The notes under the pieces are model-generated. The model was given only the letters and a program-made list of their open reading frames with translations. It was not told where the DNA came from and made no database searches. A stretch of DNA of 64,000 bases from JAOBAU01 sp034667465 (GTDB lineage Bacteria; Acidobacteriota; Thermoanaerobaculia; Gp7-AA8): the NCBI GenBank assembly GCA_034667465.1, contig JAXDJV010000029.1, forward strand, positions 1 to 64,000, written 5' to 3'. The position numbers and the translations under genes were made by a program. Positions 16,771 through 25,867 of this stretch are shown in pieces; position 1 is the stretch's first letter, and the number at the start of each line of letters is the position of its first letter.

Positions 16771-16798
16771 GGGGGCCGGCGAGGCAACTCGTCCGGGC
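16771..16798 (+). promoter_or_regulatory. Conserved 5'-UTR hairpin with GCAA tetraloop, copy 2
   Basis: CCGG-CGAG (16776-16783), GCAA loop (16784-16787), CTCG-T-CCGG (16788-16796): an 8-bp stem with one bulged T. The sequence matches the leader of the first M36 gene almost base for base and ends ~11 bases before ATG 16809. Confidence 0.6.
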
Positions 16799-16808
16799 AA
16801 AGGTTCGG

Positions 16809-19800
16809 ATGCGCAAACTTTCAGTCAGCATCGTGCTGTCTCTATTAATGGTCACCAGCCTTTCAGCCGCAAAGCTTCCGAACGTCGATGCGTTCGGTTC
16901 GGCACGCGGCAAGGGCGCCAACGAGTCCGGAATAGCCGCGAAAGCGGGCGCAATGCTCCGGTCGGGAAGTCAATTGCATATCGAGCCACGCCTGGGCGTG
17001 CCGACCATGCTGTGGGCAGACGGCGCTGCCGCCAGCCCGGCCTCGCTCGCAGCGGCAGGCGGCAGCGTGCCGCAGTCGACTGAGGAAGCGGCCGCACGCG
17101 CTCATCTCGGCCGCTATGCGGACATTTATGGTCTCGCCGCGACCGACGTCAGCTCTGCAGAGTTGTCGTTCGTCTTCAACACCGGTAAGGGTCCGATCGT
17201 CGTCAAGTTCCACCAGCAGATCGGCGGCATCGAGATTTTCCGTGAGGAGATCAACATCCTCATGAACCAGAAGCTCGAGGCAGTGGCTCTCGGCGGCTAT
17301 ATCAGCAGTGTGATGACGCCCGGCTCGCAGCCGGGATCGCTCGCGTTCCAGCTTCCGGAAGCAAGCGTCGCGACGAAGGCGGTTGGTGACGTGACCGGCG
17401 CTGGAATCGATGCGAACCAGCTCATCGCGGCGGGCTCGCACGATGGCTATGACTACTTCACGCTGCCGGCGGCGTCGGGTCTCGTGCTCGATCAGCCGGT
17501 TCGCATGAAGAAGGTTTTCTTCCACATGCCCGAGGGACTCGAAGCGGCGTACTACGTCGAGGTTCTCGCACAGGTGCCGTCGGACAACTCGACGATTCTT
17601 TCGAACAATGGTCCGGCGATGGAGACGGCGTGGTACAGCTACGTCATCTCCGCCGTGAACGGCGCCACGCTGTTCCGCAAGAACCTCACCGAGGATGCGC
17701 AGAAAGCTCCGGCAGCAGGAGCGACCGCTCCGAATCCGGGCGGTTTCTCGTATCGCGTGTGGGTCGATCCTACGACCGGCATTCCGTACGATACCCCGGC
17801 CGGAAACGCCGTCCATCCGAAAGTGATTGCGACGCCCGATGGTTACCAGGCGCCGTTCCTTCCGACGACCGACATGACGCTCTCCAGCATCATGTTCAGC
17901 CATAACGATCCGTGGATCGCGCCGGGTGCGACGGAGACGATCGGCAATAACGTCGACGCGTACCTCGATCTGTTCGGCACGGCCAATACGGCCACCGACG
18001 GCTACGGTCCGACCGCGCCGCCGAGCGATCCGCCGACGGGCGACTTCCGCGCACAGATCACCGCGCCCGGTCAGTTCCTTCATACGCACACGCCGGATGC
18101 GAACTCAGCGCTGGCGGAAGCACGCCAGGGCTCGATCCAGCAGCTCTTCTACAACATCAACTTTCTTCACGACTGGTATTACGACTCCGGCTTCACGGAA
18201 GCTGCGCGCAACGGGCAGAACGACAACTACGGTCGCGGCGGTTTGGCTGCCGATTCCGTGATGGGAGAAGTTCAGGACTTCAGCGGATTCAGTAACGCCA
18301 ACATGTCGACGCCCGCTGACGGCGGCCGTCCGCGCATGCAGATGTACGTGTTCCCGTCGCCGTCGAACGTCCTCGACATTCAGGCTCCGGGCTCGATCGC
18401 TGCGAAGCGCAACATCGGCGTGTCGATGAGCGGACCGCAGACGTTCGACATCACTGCCGACATCGTCCGGGCGACGTGGAACAACTCGCCGGCCGGAACA
18501 TGCGCCGTGACCAACGCGGCCGCACTCAACGGCAAGATCGCGATGTTCGACTTCGACAACGCGGAAGGCTCGGGCTGCACTTTCTCGACGAAGATCTCGC
18601 GCATCACGACCACCACGAGCGCGGTGGCGATCCTGATGGACTACACGTCGACCGCCGCAACCTCCGTGGCGAACCTGATCGGTTTCAACACCGCAAGCGT
18701 GAAGCCGTTCGCGACGATCTCGTTCAACTCGGCGGCTCCGATCAAAAGCGAGCTCGCGGTTCCGAACGCGGTCACCGCGCGTCTGTATCGCGCCCCCGAT
18801 CGCGATGGCGCGGTCGACAACCAGATCGTCTTCCATGAATGGGGTCACTACCTCAGCAACCGGCTTGTCGCGAATTCCGCCGGTCTCTCCACCAACCATT
18901 CGCGCGGCATGGGCGAAGGCTGGGGCGACTTCTCGGCAATGATGCTCACCGCTCGTTCGAACGACACCGCCACTCCGAGCAACGCAACGTGGAATGGCGC
19001 CTATGCGCTCGCAACGTATGCAACCAGCGGTGTGAACTTCAGCGGCGCTGCGAATCAGGGCTACTACTTCGGCATTCGCCGCTATCCGTACTCGACGGAC
19101 ATGTCGATCAATCCGCTGACGTTCAAGCACATCACGAACGGTGTTGCACTTCCGGTGGGTCCGCCGGTCGCATTCGGCGCCAGCGGTGTCAGCAACTCCG
19201 AAGTGCACAACACGGGCGAAGTCTGGACCACGATGCTGTGGGAGTGCTACGCCTCGCTGCTCCGCGACACGCAGGGCGCGAACCCGCGCCTCACGTTCGA
19301 CCAGGCGCAGGATCGGATGAAGCAGTACCTGGTTGCATCGCTCTCGATGACGCCGTCCGCGCCGACCTTCACCGAAGCGCGCGATGCCGTTCTCGCGGCC
19401 GCCTATGCGACCGATGCCGTCGACTACTACGAGTTCTGGGCCGCCTATGCGAAACGCGGTGCAGGTACCGGCGCGGTTTCGCCGGATCGTTTCTCCACCA
19501 CGAACTCCGGGGTCGTTGAAAGCTTCAGCGCGCTGCCTGACGTGATGTACGTCTCGAGCACGCTCGATGACAGCGTCGCTTCGTGCGACAGCGATGGCTC
19601 GCTCGACGCCGGTGAATCCGGAAAGCTCGTCGTCCAGATCCAGAATCGCGGTACTTCCAATCTGAACAACACGACCGCTACGGTGTCGAGCTCGACGCCG
19701 GGCGTTACGTTCCCCTTCGGCAACACGATTTCGTTCCCGGCGTCGGCACCGCTCGAGATCGTCAGCGGCTCAGTGACAGTGCAGCTTGCGTATGCCACCG

Positions 19801-21932
19801 CCGGCATTCAGCAGCTCGACCTGCAGCTGACGATCAGCGATCCGCTGGTCACCGGCACTCGCAGCGGCTCGGCTTCGGTCCGCGGCAACACGGATACGAT
19901 TCCCGCGTCGTCGGCGACCGATACGGTCGAACCGGCTACCACCGTCTGGACCGTTACGTCGAACCCGACCTTCGGTCCCGTCACTCCGTTCAGCCGCTTC
20001 ACGGTTTCTCCGCTTGCGCATCGCTGGCATGTTGGCGATCCGGGCGCCGGATCGGATGAGTACCTGACGTCGCCCGTCTTCACGGTCGATGGCAGCGGCT
20101 CCGTCAACCTGCAGTTCGATCATCAGTGGGCCTTCGAATTCGATGGCGGCGGCAACTACGACGGCGGTGTCGTCGAGTTCTCCGTCAACGGCGGTGCCTG
20201 GCAGGACATGGGCGCAGCCGGCGCGCTTCCGAACGGCTACAACGGCACGCTGCTGGCCTACTCCGGCAACGTGAATCCGCTGGCGGGCCGCCCGGCCTTC
20301 GTCAAGAGCATCGGTTCGCAGCACACAACGCTCATCAAGGCGATCGCTCCGGGCAGCACCGTCCAGGTTCGCTTCCGTTCGGCCAGCGACAACGCCGTAG
20401 GTTCGTCGGGCTGGGACATCGACAACATGGCGTTCACCGGTGTCGTTGAGACTCCGTTCGCTACGCTCGTCGCCGACACCGGCTGCACGGTCTCCACGAC
20501 CACCACGCTGACGTCGAGCGCGAATCCGTCGCCGTACGGCGACTCGATCACCCTGACGGCAACCGTCAGCGGCGGTCCGCTCACCGGTACGGTCACATTC
20601 TTCGATGGCGCGTCGTCGCTCGGTACCGTGGCAGTGTCGTCGGGCATCGCGACTCTCACTACGTCGACCCTCAGCGTCGGCAACCACAACCTGTCCGCGC
20701 GTTACGACGGTGACGCCGGTCATGCAGTCTCGACCTCGGTGACTCTCGCGCAGTCGATCACCAGGGCTGCGACGTCGACCACCATCGTCACGAGCACCGG
20801 TATGGCGACGTTCTCCCGTCCGGTCACGTTCACGGCCGCGGTGAGCACGCTCAGCGGCACTCCGGGCGGCAGCATCTCGTTCTATGACGGTGCGAGCTTG
20901 CTCGGTTCGGTTTCCATCACGCCGGGAGGCACCAGCATCACGGTCTCGAATCTCATCGTCGGCGCGCACTCCATCAGCGCGACCTACAACGGCAACACCA
21001 CGTATGCAGCATCGTCGACCACCGTCTCCGCGAACGTCGTCATCGAGACGGCGAAGAGCGACTTCACGGCTGAAGGCAAATCGGACATCGTCCTGCAGAA
21101 CAGCTCCACGTCGGCAGTCGCCGCGTGGCAGATGAACGGCAGCTCGATCGTTTCGACGAACCCGGTTGCCACTCCGACCGCCGACTGGAAAGTCGTCGCG
21201 ACGGGTGATCTCGAAGGCGACGGGAAAGCGGACCTCATCCTGCAGAACGTCACCACCGGCGTCATTGCCGAGTGGCGCATGAACGGTCTGACGATGATGT
21301 CGGGCGCGAACATTACGACCGCGAGCACGCAGCAGCGCATCGTCGGCACGTATGACTTCAACCACGACGGCAAAGCCGACATCGTCCTGCAGAACACCTC
21401 CACGCTCGCAGTCGCGATCTGGCAGATGAACGGCTCGACGATCGCGGCTGCGCAGATCGTTGCGACTCCGGCGGCAGGCTGGAAGGCGATCGCTGCCGGC
21501 AACATCGGCGGTGACGCAATCGTCCTGCAGAACACCGGTTCGGGCGACGTTGCCCGCTGGCTGATCAATGGCTTCACGCTCACCGGCGGTACGCCGATCG
21601 GCACCGCAGCGTCGTCGAAGCTGATCGGTGTCGGCGACTTCAACACCGATGGCGTCGATGACCTGCTGTTCCAGAGCTCGAGCACGAATGCAGTTTCGAT
21701 CTGGCGTCTGAACAGCTCTGCGGCAATCACGGGCGCCATGGCGATCGCGACTCCGGCTGCCGGAGTCACGGTCCTCGGCGCAGCGGACTACGACGGCAAC
21801 GGCCGCTCCGACATCCTGCTGCAGAACACATCCAGCAACAGCATCTCGATGTGGCAGACCGACGGTGTCACCCTCCTCTCGGGTGCAGTCGTCGCGACGC
21901 CTGTCGCAGGCTGGAAGCCGGTCGTGAACTAA
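16809..21932 (+). CDS. M36-family (fungalysin-like) secreted metallopeptidase, tandem paralogue
   Basis: A 1707-residue paralogue of the preceding gene with the same domain order. It has a signal peptide (LSVSIVLSLLMVTSLSAA), a FTP-like propeptide, a catalytic core with HEWGH (His676, Glu677, His680) and GMGEGWGDFSAMML, and a PA insert (GKIAMFDFDNAEGSGC...AVAILMDY). Two Ig-like repeats (GTVTFFDGASSLG, GGSISFYDGASLLG) follow, then an FG-GAP module from ~1415 ending GWKPVVN. Divergence is greatest in the propeptide, PA insert and Ig repeats and least around the zinc site and in the FG-GAP tail. Promoter, leader hairpin and terminator are also duplicated, so a whole transcription unit was copied. 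The PA insert differences suggest altered substrate preference, which is inference. Confidence 0.92.
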   Translation: MRKLSVSIVLSLLMVTSLSAAKLPNVDAFGSARGKGANESGIAAKAGAMLRSGSQLHIEPRLGVPTMLWADGAAASPASLAAAGGSVPQSTEEAAARAHLGRYADIYGLAATDVSSAELSFVFNTGKGPIVVKFHQQIGGIEIFREEINILMNQKLEAVALGGYISSVMTPGSQPGSLAFQLPEASVATKAVGDVTGAGIDANQLIAAGSHDGYDYFTLPAASGLVLDQPVRMKKVFFHMPEGLEAAYYVEVLAQVPSDNSTILSNNGPAMETAWYSYVISAVNGATLFRKNLTEDAQKAPAAGATAPNPGGFSYRVWVDPTTGIPYDTPAGNAVHPKVIATPDGYQAPFLPTTDMTLSSIMFSHNDPWIAPGATETIGNNVDAYLDLFGTANTATDGYGPTAPPSDPPTGDFRAQITAPGQFLHTHTPDANSALAEARQGSIQQLFYNINFLHDWYYDSGFTEAARNGQNDNYGRGGLAADSVMGEVQDFSGFSNANMSTPADGGRPRMQMYVFPSPSNVLDIQAPGSIAAKRNIGVSMSGPQTFDITADIVRATWNNSPAGTCAVTNAAALNGKIAMFDFDNAEGSGCTFSTKISRITTTTSAVAILMDYTSTAATSVANLIGFNTASVKPFATISFNSAAPIKSELAVPNAVTARLYRAPDRDGAVDNQIVFHEWGHYLSNRLVANSAGLSTNHSRGMGEGWGDFSAMMLTARSNDTATPSNATWNGAYALATYATSGVNFSGAANQGYYFGIRRYPYSTDMSINPLTFKHITNGVALPVGPPVAFGASGVSNSEVHNTGEVWTTMLWECYASLLRDTQGANPRLTFDQAQDRMKQYLVASLSMTPSAPTFTEARDAVLAAAYATDAVDYYEFWAAYAKRGAGTGAVSPDRFSTTNSGVVESFSALPDVMYVSSTLDDSVASCDSDGSLDAGESGKLVVQIQNRGTSNLNNTTATVSSSTPGVTFPFGNTISFPASAPLEIVSGSVTVQLAYATAGIQQLDLQLTISDPLVTGTRSGSASVRGNTDTIPASSATDTVEPATTVWTVTSNPTFGPVTPFSRFTVSPLAHRWHVGDPGAGSDEYLTSPVFTVDGSGSVNLQFDHQWAFEFDGGGNYDGGVVEFSVNGGAWQDMGAAGALPNGYNGTLLAYSGNVNPLAGRPAFVKSIGSQHTTLIKAIAPGSTVQVRFRSASDNAVGSSGWDIDNMAFTGVVETPFATLVADTGCTVSTTTTLTSSANPSPYGDSITLTATVSGGPLTGTVTFFDGASSLGTVAVSSGIATLTTSTLSVGNHNLSARYDGDAGHAVSTSVTLAQSITRAATSTTIVTSTGMATFSRPVTFTAAVSTLSGTPGGSISFYDGASLLGSVSITPGGTSITVSNLIVGAHSISATYNGNTTYAASSTTVSANVVIETAKSDFTAEGKSDIVLQNSSTSAVAAWQMNGSSIVSTNPVATPTADWKVVATGDLEGDGKADLILQNVTTGVIAEWRMNGLTMMSGANITTASTQQRIVGTYDFNHDGKADIVLQNTSTLAVAIWQMNGSTIAAAQIVATPAAGWKAIAAGNIGGDAIVLQNTGSGDVARWLINGFTLTGGTPIGTAASSKLIGVGDFNTDGVDDLLFQSSSTNAVSIWRLNSSAAITGAMAIATPAAGVTVLGAADYDGNGRSDILLQNTSSNSISMWQTDGVTLLSGAVVATPVAGWKPVVN

Positions 21933-21953
21933 GCTTCAACGTATCGAATAAAC

Positions 21954-21990
21954 GAGGGCGCTCCGCTTCGGCGGGGCGCCCTTTTTTTTT
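21954..21990 (+). terminator. Intrinsic terminator after second M36 gene
   Basis: Hairpin GAGGGCGCTCCG...CGGGGCGCCC followed by a run of nine T. It is a homologue of the 16627-16660 terminator with a stronger T-tract. The hmgA start is only ~22 bases further on. Confidence 0.92.
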
Positions 21991-22012
21991 GATGTGAGAA
22001 GATTCGCCGCGC

Positions 22013-23299
22013 ATGGCTGATCGCTACGTTTCGGGCTTCGGGAACGAGGTTGCCACCGAGGCGGTGGAGGGGGCGTTACCGCGCGGGCAGAACTCGCCGC
22101 AGCGGGCGCCGCTCGGGCTTTATGCGGAGCAGTTGAGCGGGACTTCGTTCACGGTGCCGCGTGCGGTGAATCGGCGTTCGTGGCTGTATCGCATTCGGCC
22201 GTCGGTGACGCATGGGCCGTTCGTGCAACGCGAGAACGGGCTGATTCGCGGGACGCCGTTCGATGAAGCGGTCACGCCGCCGTCGCAGTTGCGGTGGGAT
22301 CCGCTGCCGATGCCGGCCGCGCGAACCGACTTCATCGATGGACTGACGACCATCGCCGGCAACGGCAGTATCGACGCGCACGCCGGAATGGCGACGCATG
22401 TTTACGCGGCGAACGCGTCGATGACCGATCGCTTCTTCTACGACGCGGACGGCGAGCTGCTCATCGTCCCGCAGGATGGACGGCTGTCGATCAAAACCGA
22501 GCTCGGAGTCGTCGACGTCGAGCCGGGCGAGATCGCAGTCATTCCGCGCGGCGTGAAGTTTCGCGTCGAACTTCCCGACGGTACCGCACGTGGCTACGTC
22601 TGCGAGAACTTCGGCGCGTTGCTGCGGCTGCCGGATCTCGGTCCGATCGGATCGAACGGACTCGCGAGTGCGCGTCACTTCCTCACGCCGGTCGCTGCGT
22701 TTGAAGATCGCGACGGCGACTTCGAGCTCGTCGCGAAGTTCCTCGGAAACCTCTGGACCGCACGAATCGATCACTCGCCGCTCGACGTCGTCGCGTGGCA
22801 TGGCAACTACGCGCCGTACAAATACGATCTGCGACTTTTCAACGCGCTCGGAACGGTGTCGTTCGATCATCCCGACCCGTCGATCTTCACCGTGCTCACG
22901 TCGCCGTCAGAACTGCCCGGCGTCGCGAACGTCGACTTCGTCATCTTCCCGCCGCGCTGGATGGTCGCCGAGCACACCTTCCGTCCGCCGTACTTTCATC
23001 GCAACATCATGAACGAGTACATGGGGCTGATCTTCGGCGTCTACGACGCGAAAGCGGAAGGCTTCGCGCCCGGTGGCGGGAGTCTGCACAACTGCATGTC
23101 GGGACATGGTCCCGACGTCGAAACGTTCGAGCGCGCGTCCGGTGCCACGCTCGAACCGCAGTACCTCGGCGACACGCTCGCGTTCATGTTCGAGACGCGA
23201 TTCGTGCTGCGGCCGACTCGCTTCGCGATGCAGTCGCCGCAACTCCAGGACGACTACCGGGAATGCTGGCAGGGACTGCGCAGGAACTTCAAAGCGTGA
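22013..23299 (+). CDS. hmgA: Homogentisate 1,2-dioxygenase
   Basis: A 428-residue cupin-fold Fe(II) dioxygenase opening the ring of homogentisate to 4-maleylacetoacetate (EC 1.13.11.5). The N-terminus YVSGFGNEVATEA...LPRGQNSPQ is the family hallmark. The C-terminal half carries the metal-site region FRPPYFHRNIMNEYMGLI and GGGSLHNCMSGHGPD. Length equals the family norm. A GAGAAG sequence precedes the ATG by ~9 bases. The gene follows the preceding terminator by ~22 bases, so its promoter must overlap the terminator region or lie upstream of it. It is the first gene of a coupled run with an unknown gene, fahA and a Nudix gene. Confidence 0.96.
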   Translation: MADRYVSGFGNEVATEAVEGALPRGQNSPQRAPLGLYAEQLSGTSFTVPRAVNRRSWLYRIRPSVTHGPFVQRENGLIRGTPFDEAVTPPSQLRWDPLPMPAARTDFIDGLTTIAGNGSIDAHAGMATHVYAANASMTDRFFYDADGELLIVPQDGRLSIKTELGVVDVEPGEIAVIPRGVKFRVELPDGTARGYVCENFGALLRLPDLGPIGSNGLASARHFLTPVAAFEDRDGDFELVAKFLGNLWTARIDHSPLDVVAWHGNYAPYKYDLRLFNALGTVSFDHPDPSIFTVLTSPSELPGVANVDFVIFPPRWMVAEHTFRPPYFHRNIMNEYMGLIFGVYDAKAEGFAPGGGSLHNCMSGHGPDVETFERASGATLEPQYLGDTLAFMFETRFVLRPTRFAMQSPQLQDDYRECWQGLRRNFKA

Positions 23300-24123
23300 A
23301 GCAGTCCATCCGCATCCTCCTCGATTCACTGATCGACTACGCGGGTTTGTTTCCGCCCGCCGGTCTCTCCATGCCCGACGCCGTTCGCAATTACGACGAG
23401 TACCGTCGCAGTGAGCACGCGTGGGCGCTCGGCCGCTACATCGTCCCGGTTGCGCGGCTCGAAGAGCTCGACGACGCGGCGGCCGACGAAGAGCAGAGTG
23501 GTTTCCTGCAGCTGTCGGTGCTCGCGAGTGACGACATCGATGCCGATGTTCGCGCGATCGAAGGGCGTCACGAGATCGAGTCGATCGAGATGAAGGCGTC
23601 GACGAAGAAAGAGATCGATCGCGCTGCGAAAGCGATCGGCGGCGCGTGGACGACGTACGTGGAAGTGTCCGACCTCACGCTGCTCGACACGATTCGCAAG
23701 CGCGGTATGCGCGCGAAGTTGCGGACCGGCGGCGTGACACCGGACGCGATTCCGACGCCGGATCACGTCGCGGAGTTCGTGCGCGCGTGCGTCGATCGCA
23801 AGCTCGGATTCAAAGCGACGGCGGGGTTGCATCATCCGATTCGCTCGCAGCGCGCGCTCACGTACGAGCCGGACGCGCCGCACTGGACGATGCACGGATT
23901 CATCAATCTGCTGATGGCGACGGCGCTGCCGCAATTCGCGGTCGAGATCCTCAACGAAGCCGACCCGGCGGCGTTCGACTTCGGTCACGGCGGCGCGTCG
24001 TGGCGTGGCGAGCGGGTCGTCGTCGATAAGCTGGCGACATTGCGCCGCGACCTGCTGACGTCGTTCGGCTCTTGTTCGTTCACGGAGCCGGTCGAGGAAC
24101 TGAAGGAGTTGCAGTGGCTTTGA
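23296..24123 (+). CDS. Conserved protein of unknown function in the homogentisate operon
   Basis: A 275-residue soluble protein without signal or membrane segments. I do not recognise a named domain. It begins VKQSIRILLDSLIDYAGLFPPAGL and contains alternating helices and strands with YVEVSDLTLLD, LRTGGVTPDAIP and GFKATAGLHHPI. This pattern would suit a TIM-barrel-like fold. GTG 23296 overlaps the hmgA stop in GTGA, implying translational coupling. Its own end overlaps the fahA start by 10 bases. The position between ring cleavage and fumarylacetoacetate hydrolysis suggests a part in this pathway. The maleylacetoacetate isomerase normally needed there is not otherwise present in the window. 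Confidence 0.8.
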   Translation: MKQSIRILLDSLIDYAGLFPPAGLSMPDAVRNYDEYRRSEHAWALGRYIVPVARLEELDDAAADEEQSGFLQLSVLASDDIDADVRAIEGRHEIESIEMKASTKKEIDRAAKAIGGAWTTYVEVSDLTLLDTIRKRGMRAKLRTGGVTPDAIPTPDHVAEFVRACVDRKLGFKATAGLHHPIRSQRALTYEPDAPHWTMHGFINLLMATALPQFAVEILNEADPAAFDFGHGGASWRGERVVVDKLATLRRDLLTSFGSCSFTEPVEELKELQWL

Positions 24124-25352
24124 AGAGCTGGGTGGAGTCGGCGAATCGGCACAGCGATTTTCCGCTCGAAAATTTGCCGTACGGCGTGTTTCGCGTCGGC
24201 CGGCGCGCACACATCGGTGTCGCCATCGGCGAGCGCATTCTCGATTTGCATGCGGCATTCGATGACGGCCTGATCGCCGAGGAGGCGTGCACGCGCGACA
24301 CGTTGAACGAGCTGATGTCGCGCGGACGCGAAGCGGCATCGGCGTTGCGCGCGCGGCTGACTGAGTTGCTCGCAGACGGCGCGGCAGAGCGGCAGAAAGT
24401 CTCGAGGCATCTCATCTCGCGTAAAGACGCGGAGATGTTGCTGCCGTGCGCGATCGGCGACTACACCGACTTCTACGCATCGATTCAGCACGCCACGAAC
24501 GTCGGCTCGATGTTCCGTCCCGACAATCCGCTGCTGCCCAACTACAAATACGTTCCCATCGGCTATCACGGCCGCGCGTCATCGATCGTCATCAGCGGGA
24601 CGCCGTTCCATCGTCCGCTCGGACAGACGCGCGATGATGCTGCGGCGCCGCCGAGCTACGGACCATCGAAACGACTCGACTACGAAATGGAAGTCGGGCT
24701 TTTCATCGGACGCGGCAACGACCTCGGCGAGACGATTCCGATCGCCGACGCGGAGTCGCACATCTTCGGACTTTGTCTCGTCAACGACTGGTCGGCGCGC
24801 GACATTCAAACGTGGGAGTACCAGCCGCTCGGCCCGTTCCTCGCGAAGAACTTCGCGACGACCGTGTCGCCGTGGGTCGTCACGCTCGACGCGCTCGAGC
24901 CGTTTCGCGTCGCACCGTACACGCGCGCGGAAGGCGATCCGGCGCCGCTGCCGTATCTTTCGTTTGATGGCGATCGCGGCATCGATCTGACGCTCGAAGT
25001 GTCGATCAAAACGCCGGCGATGACCGAGCCGATGCGCATCAGCCGCGGCAACTTTCGCGAGATGTACTGGACGATCGCGCAGCTCGTCGCGCATCACGGC
25101 TCGAACGGCTGCAATCTTCGCGCGGGCGATCTGCTCGCCAGCGGCACGGTGTCAGGCGCGGAGAAAGAGTCGCGCGGTTGTCTGCTCGAAAGGACGTGGC
25201 GCGGCACTGAGCCGCTCGAGTTGCCGAGCGGCGAGCGCCGCACGTTTCTCGAAGACGGCGACGAAGTGATCATGCGCGGCTGGTGCGAAAAGGACGGACT
25301 GCGCATCGGCTTCGGCGAATGCCGCGGCACGGTGCTGCCGGCGCTCGCGTGA
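24114..25352 (+). CDS. fahA: Fumarylacetoacetase
   Basis: A 412-residue metal-dependent hydrolase that splits fumarylacetoacetate into fumarate and acetoacetate (EC 3.7.1.2), the last step of tyrosine catabolism. The N-terminal SH3-like part has LKSWVESANRHSDFPLENLP. The catalytic part has IGDYTDFYASIQHATNVG, YHGRASSIVISGTP, LDYEMEVGLFIGRGN and LVNDWSARDIQTWEYQPLG, with the acidic metal ligands. GTG 24114 is chosen because GAAGGAG (24102-24108) sits 5 bases upstream and the protein then begins exactly where homologues do. It overlaps the preceding gene by 10 bases, and its stop overlaps the next start in GTGA. Confidence 0.95.
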   Translation: MALKSWVESANRHSDFPLENLPYGVFRVGRRAHIGVAIGERILDLHAAFDDGLIAEEACTRDTLNELMSRGREAASALRARLTELLADGAAERQKVSRHLISRKDAEMLLPCAIGDYTDFYASIQHATNVGSMFRPDNPLLPNYKYVPIGYHGRASSIVISGTPFHRPLGQTRDDAAAPPSYGPSKRLDYEMEVGLFIGRGNDLGETIPIADAESHIFGLCLVNDWSARDIQTWEYQPLGPFLAKNFATTVSPWVVTLDALEPFRVAPYTRAEGDPAPLPYLSFDGDRGIDLTLEVSIKTPAMTEPMRISRGNFREMYWTIAQLVAHHGSNGCNLRAGDLLASGTVSGAEKESRGCLLERTWRGTEPLELPSGERRTFLEDGDEVIMRGWCEKDGLRIGFGECRGTVLPALA

Positions 25353-25867
25353 TCGAATACATCGAAGTCGAAGGCTCCGGCGTTCGCAAACCGAAGTCGG
25401 AGATTCATCGCGACGGCGACTGGCACCGCGCCGCGCACATCTGGGTCGTGACGTCCGATCGTCGCGTGTTGCTGCAGCGACGGTCGCCCGACAAAGAGAA
25501 CTATCCGAATTTGTGGGACGTGTCGTGCGCCGGGCATCTTTCGGCCGGCGAGTCGTCGCGCGACGCGGCGGTGCGTGAAGCGGCGGAAGAGATCGGGCTG
25601 ACGATCGAGCCGCACGAGCTCGAATGGATCGGCGAGACGCGCGAGTCGCTCGTGCTCAACGGCGGCACGTATCTCGACAACGAGATCCACGACGTGTTCG
25701 TGCTGCGCCGCGATGTCGATCCGTCGTCAATGACGCTGCAGGCGGAAGAGGTGGCGGAGGTGAAGCTCGTCGCGCTCGAATCGCTTCGGCAGCGCGACGA
25801 GACGTTCGTCCCGCACGATGAAGAGTACGAACTGCTGCTGGCGCGTCTTACAGATACGTTTTCTTGA
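25349..25867 (+). CDS. Nudix hydrolase (IPP-isomerase-like/YfcD type)
   Basis: A 172-residue protein with the complete Nudix box GHLSAGESSRDAAVREAAEEIGL (read as G-x5-E-x7-REAAEEIG, residues ~62-84), which binds Mg2+ for diphosphate hydrolysis. The preceding HRAAHIWVVTSDRRVLLQRRS and NYPNLWDVSCAGH segments are typical of the COG1443 branch that also includes type I isopentenyl-diphosphate isomerase. The substrate is unknown. GTG 25349 overlaps the fahA stop (GTGA), so it is the fourth gene of the homogentisate run. A link to the pathway is positional only. Its 3' end overlaps the convergent binding-protein gene by 20 bases. Confidence 0.85.
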   Translation: MIEYIEVEGSGVRKPKSEIHRDGDWHRAAHIWVVTSDRRVLLQRRSPDKENYPNLWDVSCAGHLSAGESSRDAAVREAAEEIGLTIEPHELEWIGETRESLVLNGGTYLDNEIHDVFVLRRDVDPSSMTLQAEEVAEVKLVALESLRQRDETFVPHDEEYELLLARLTDTFS

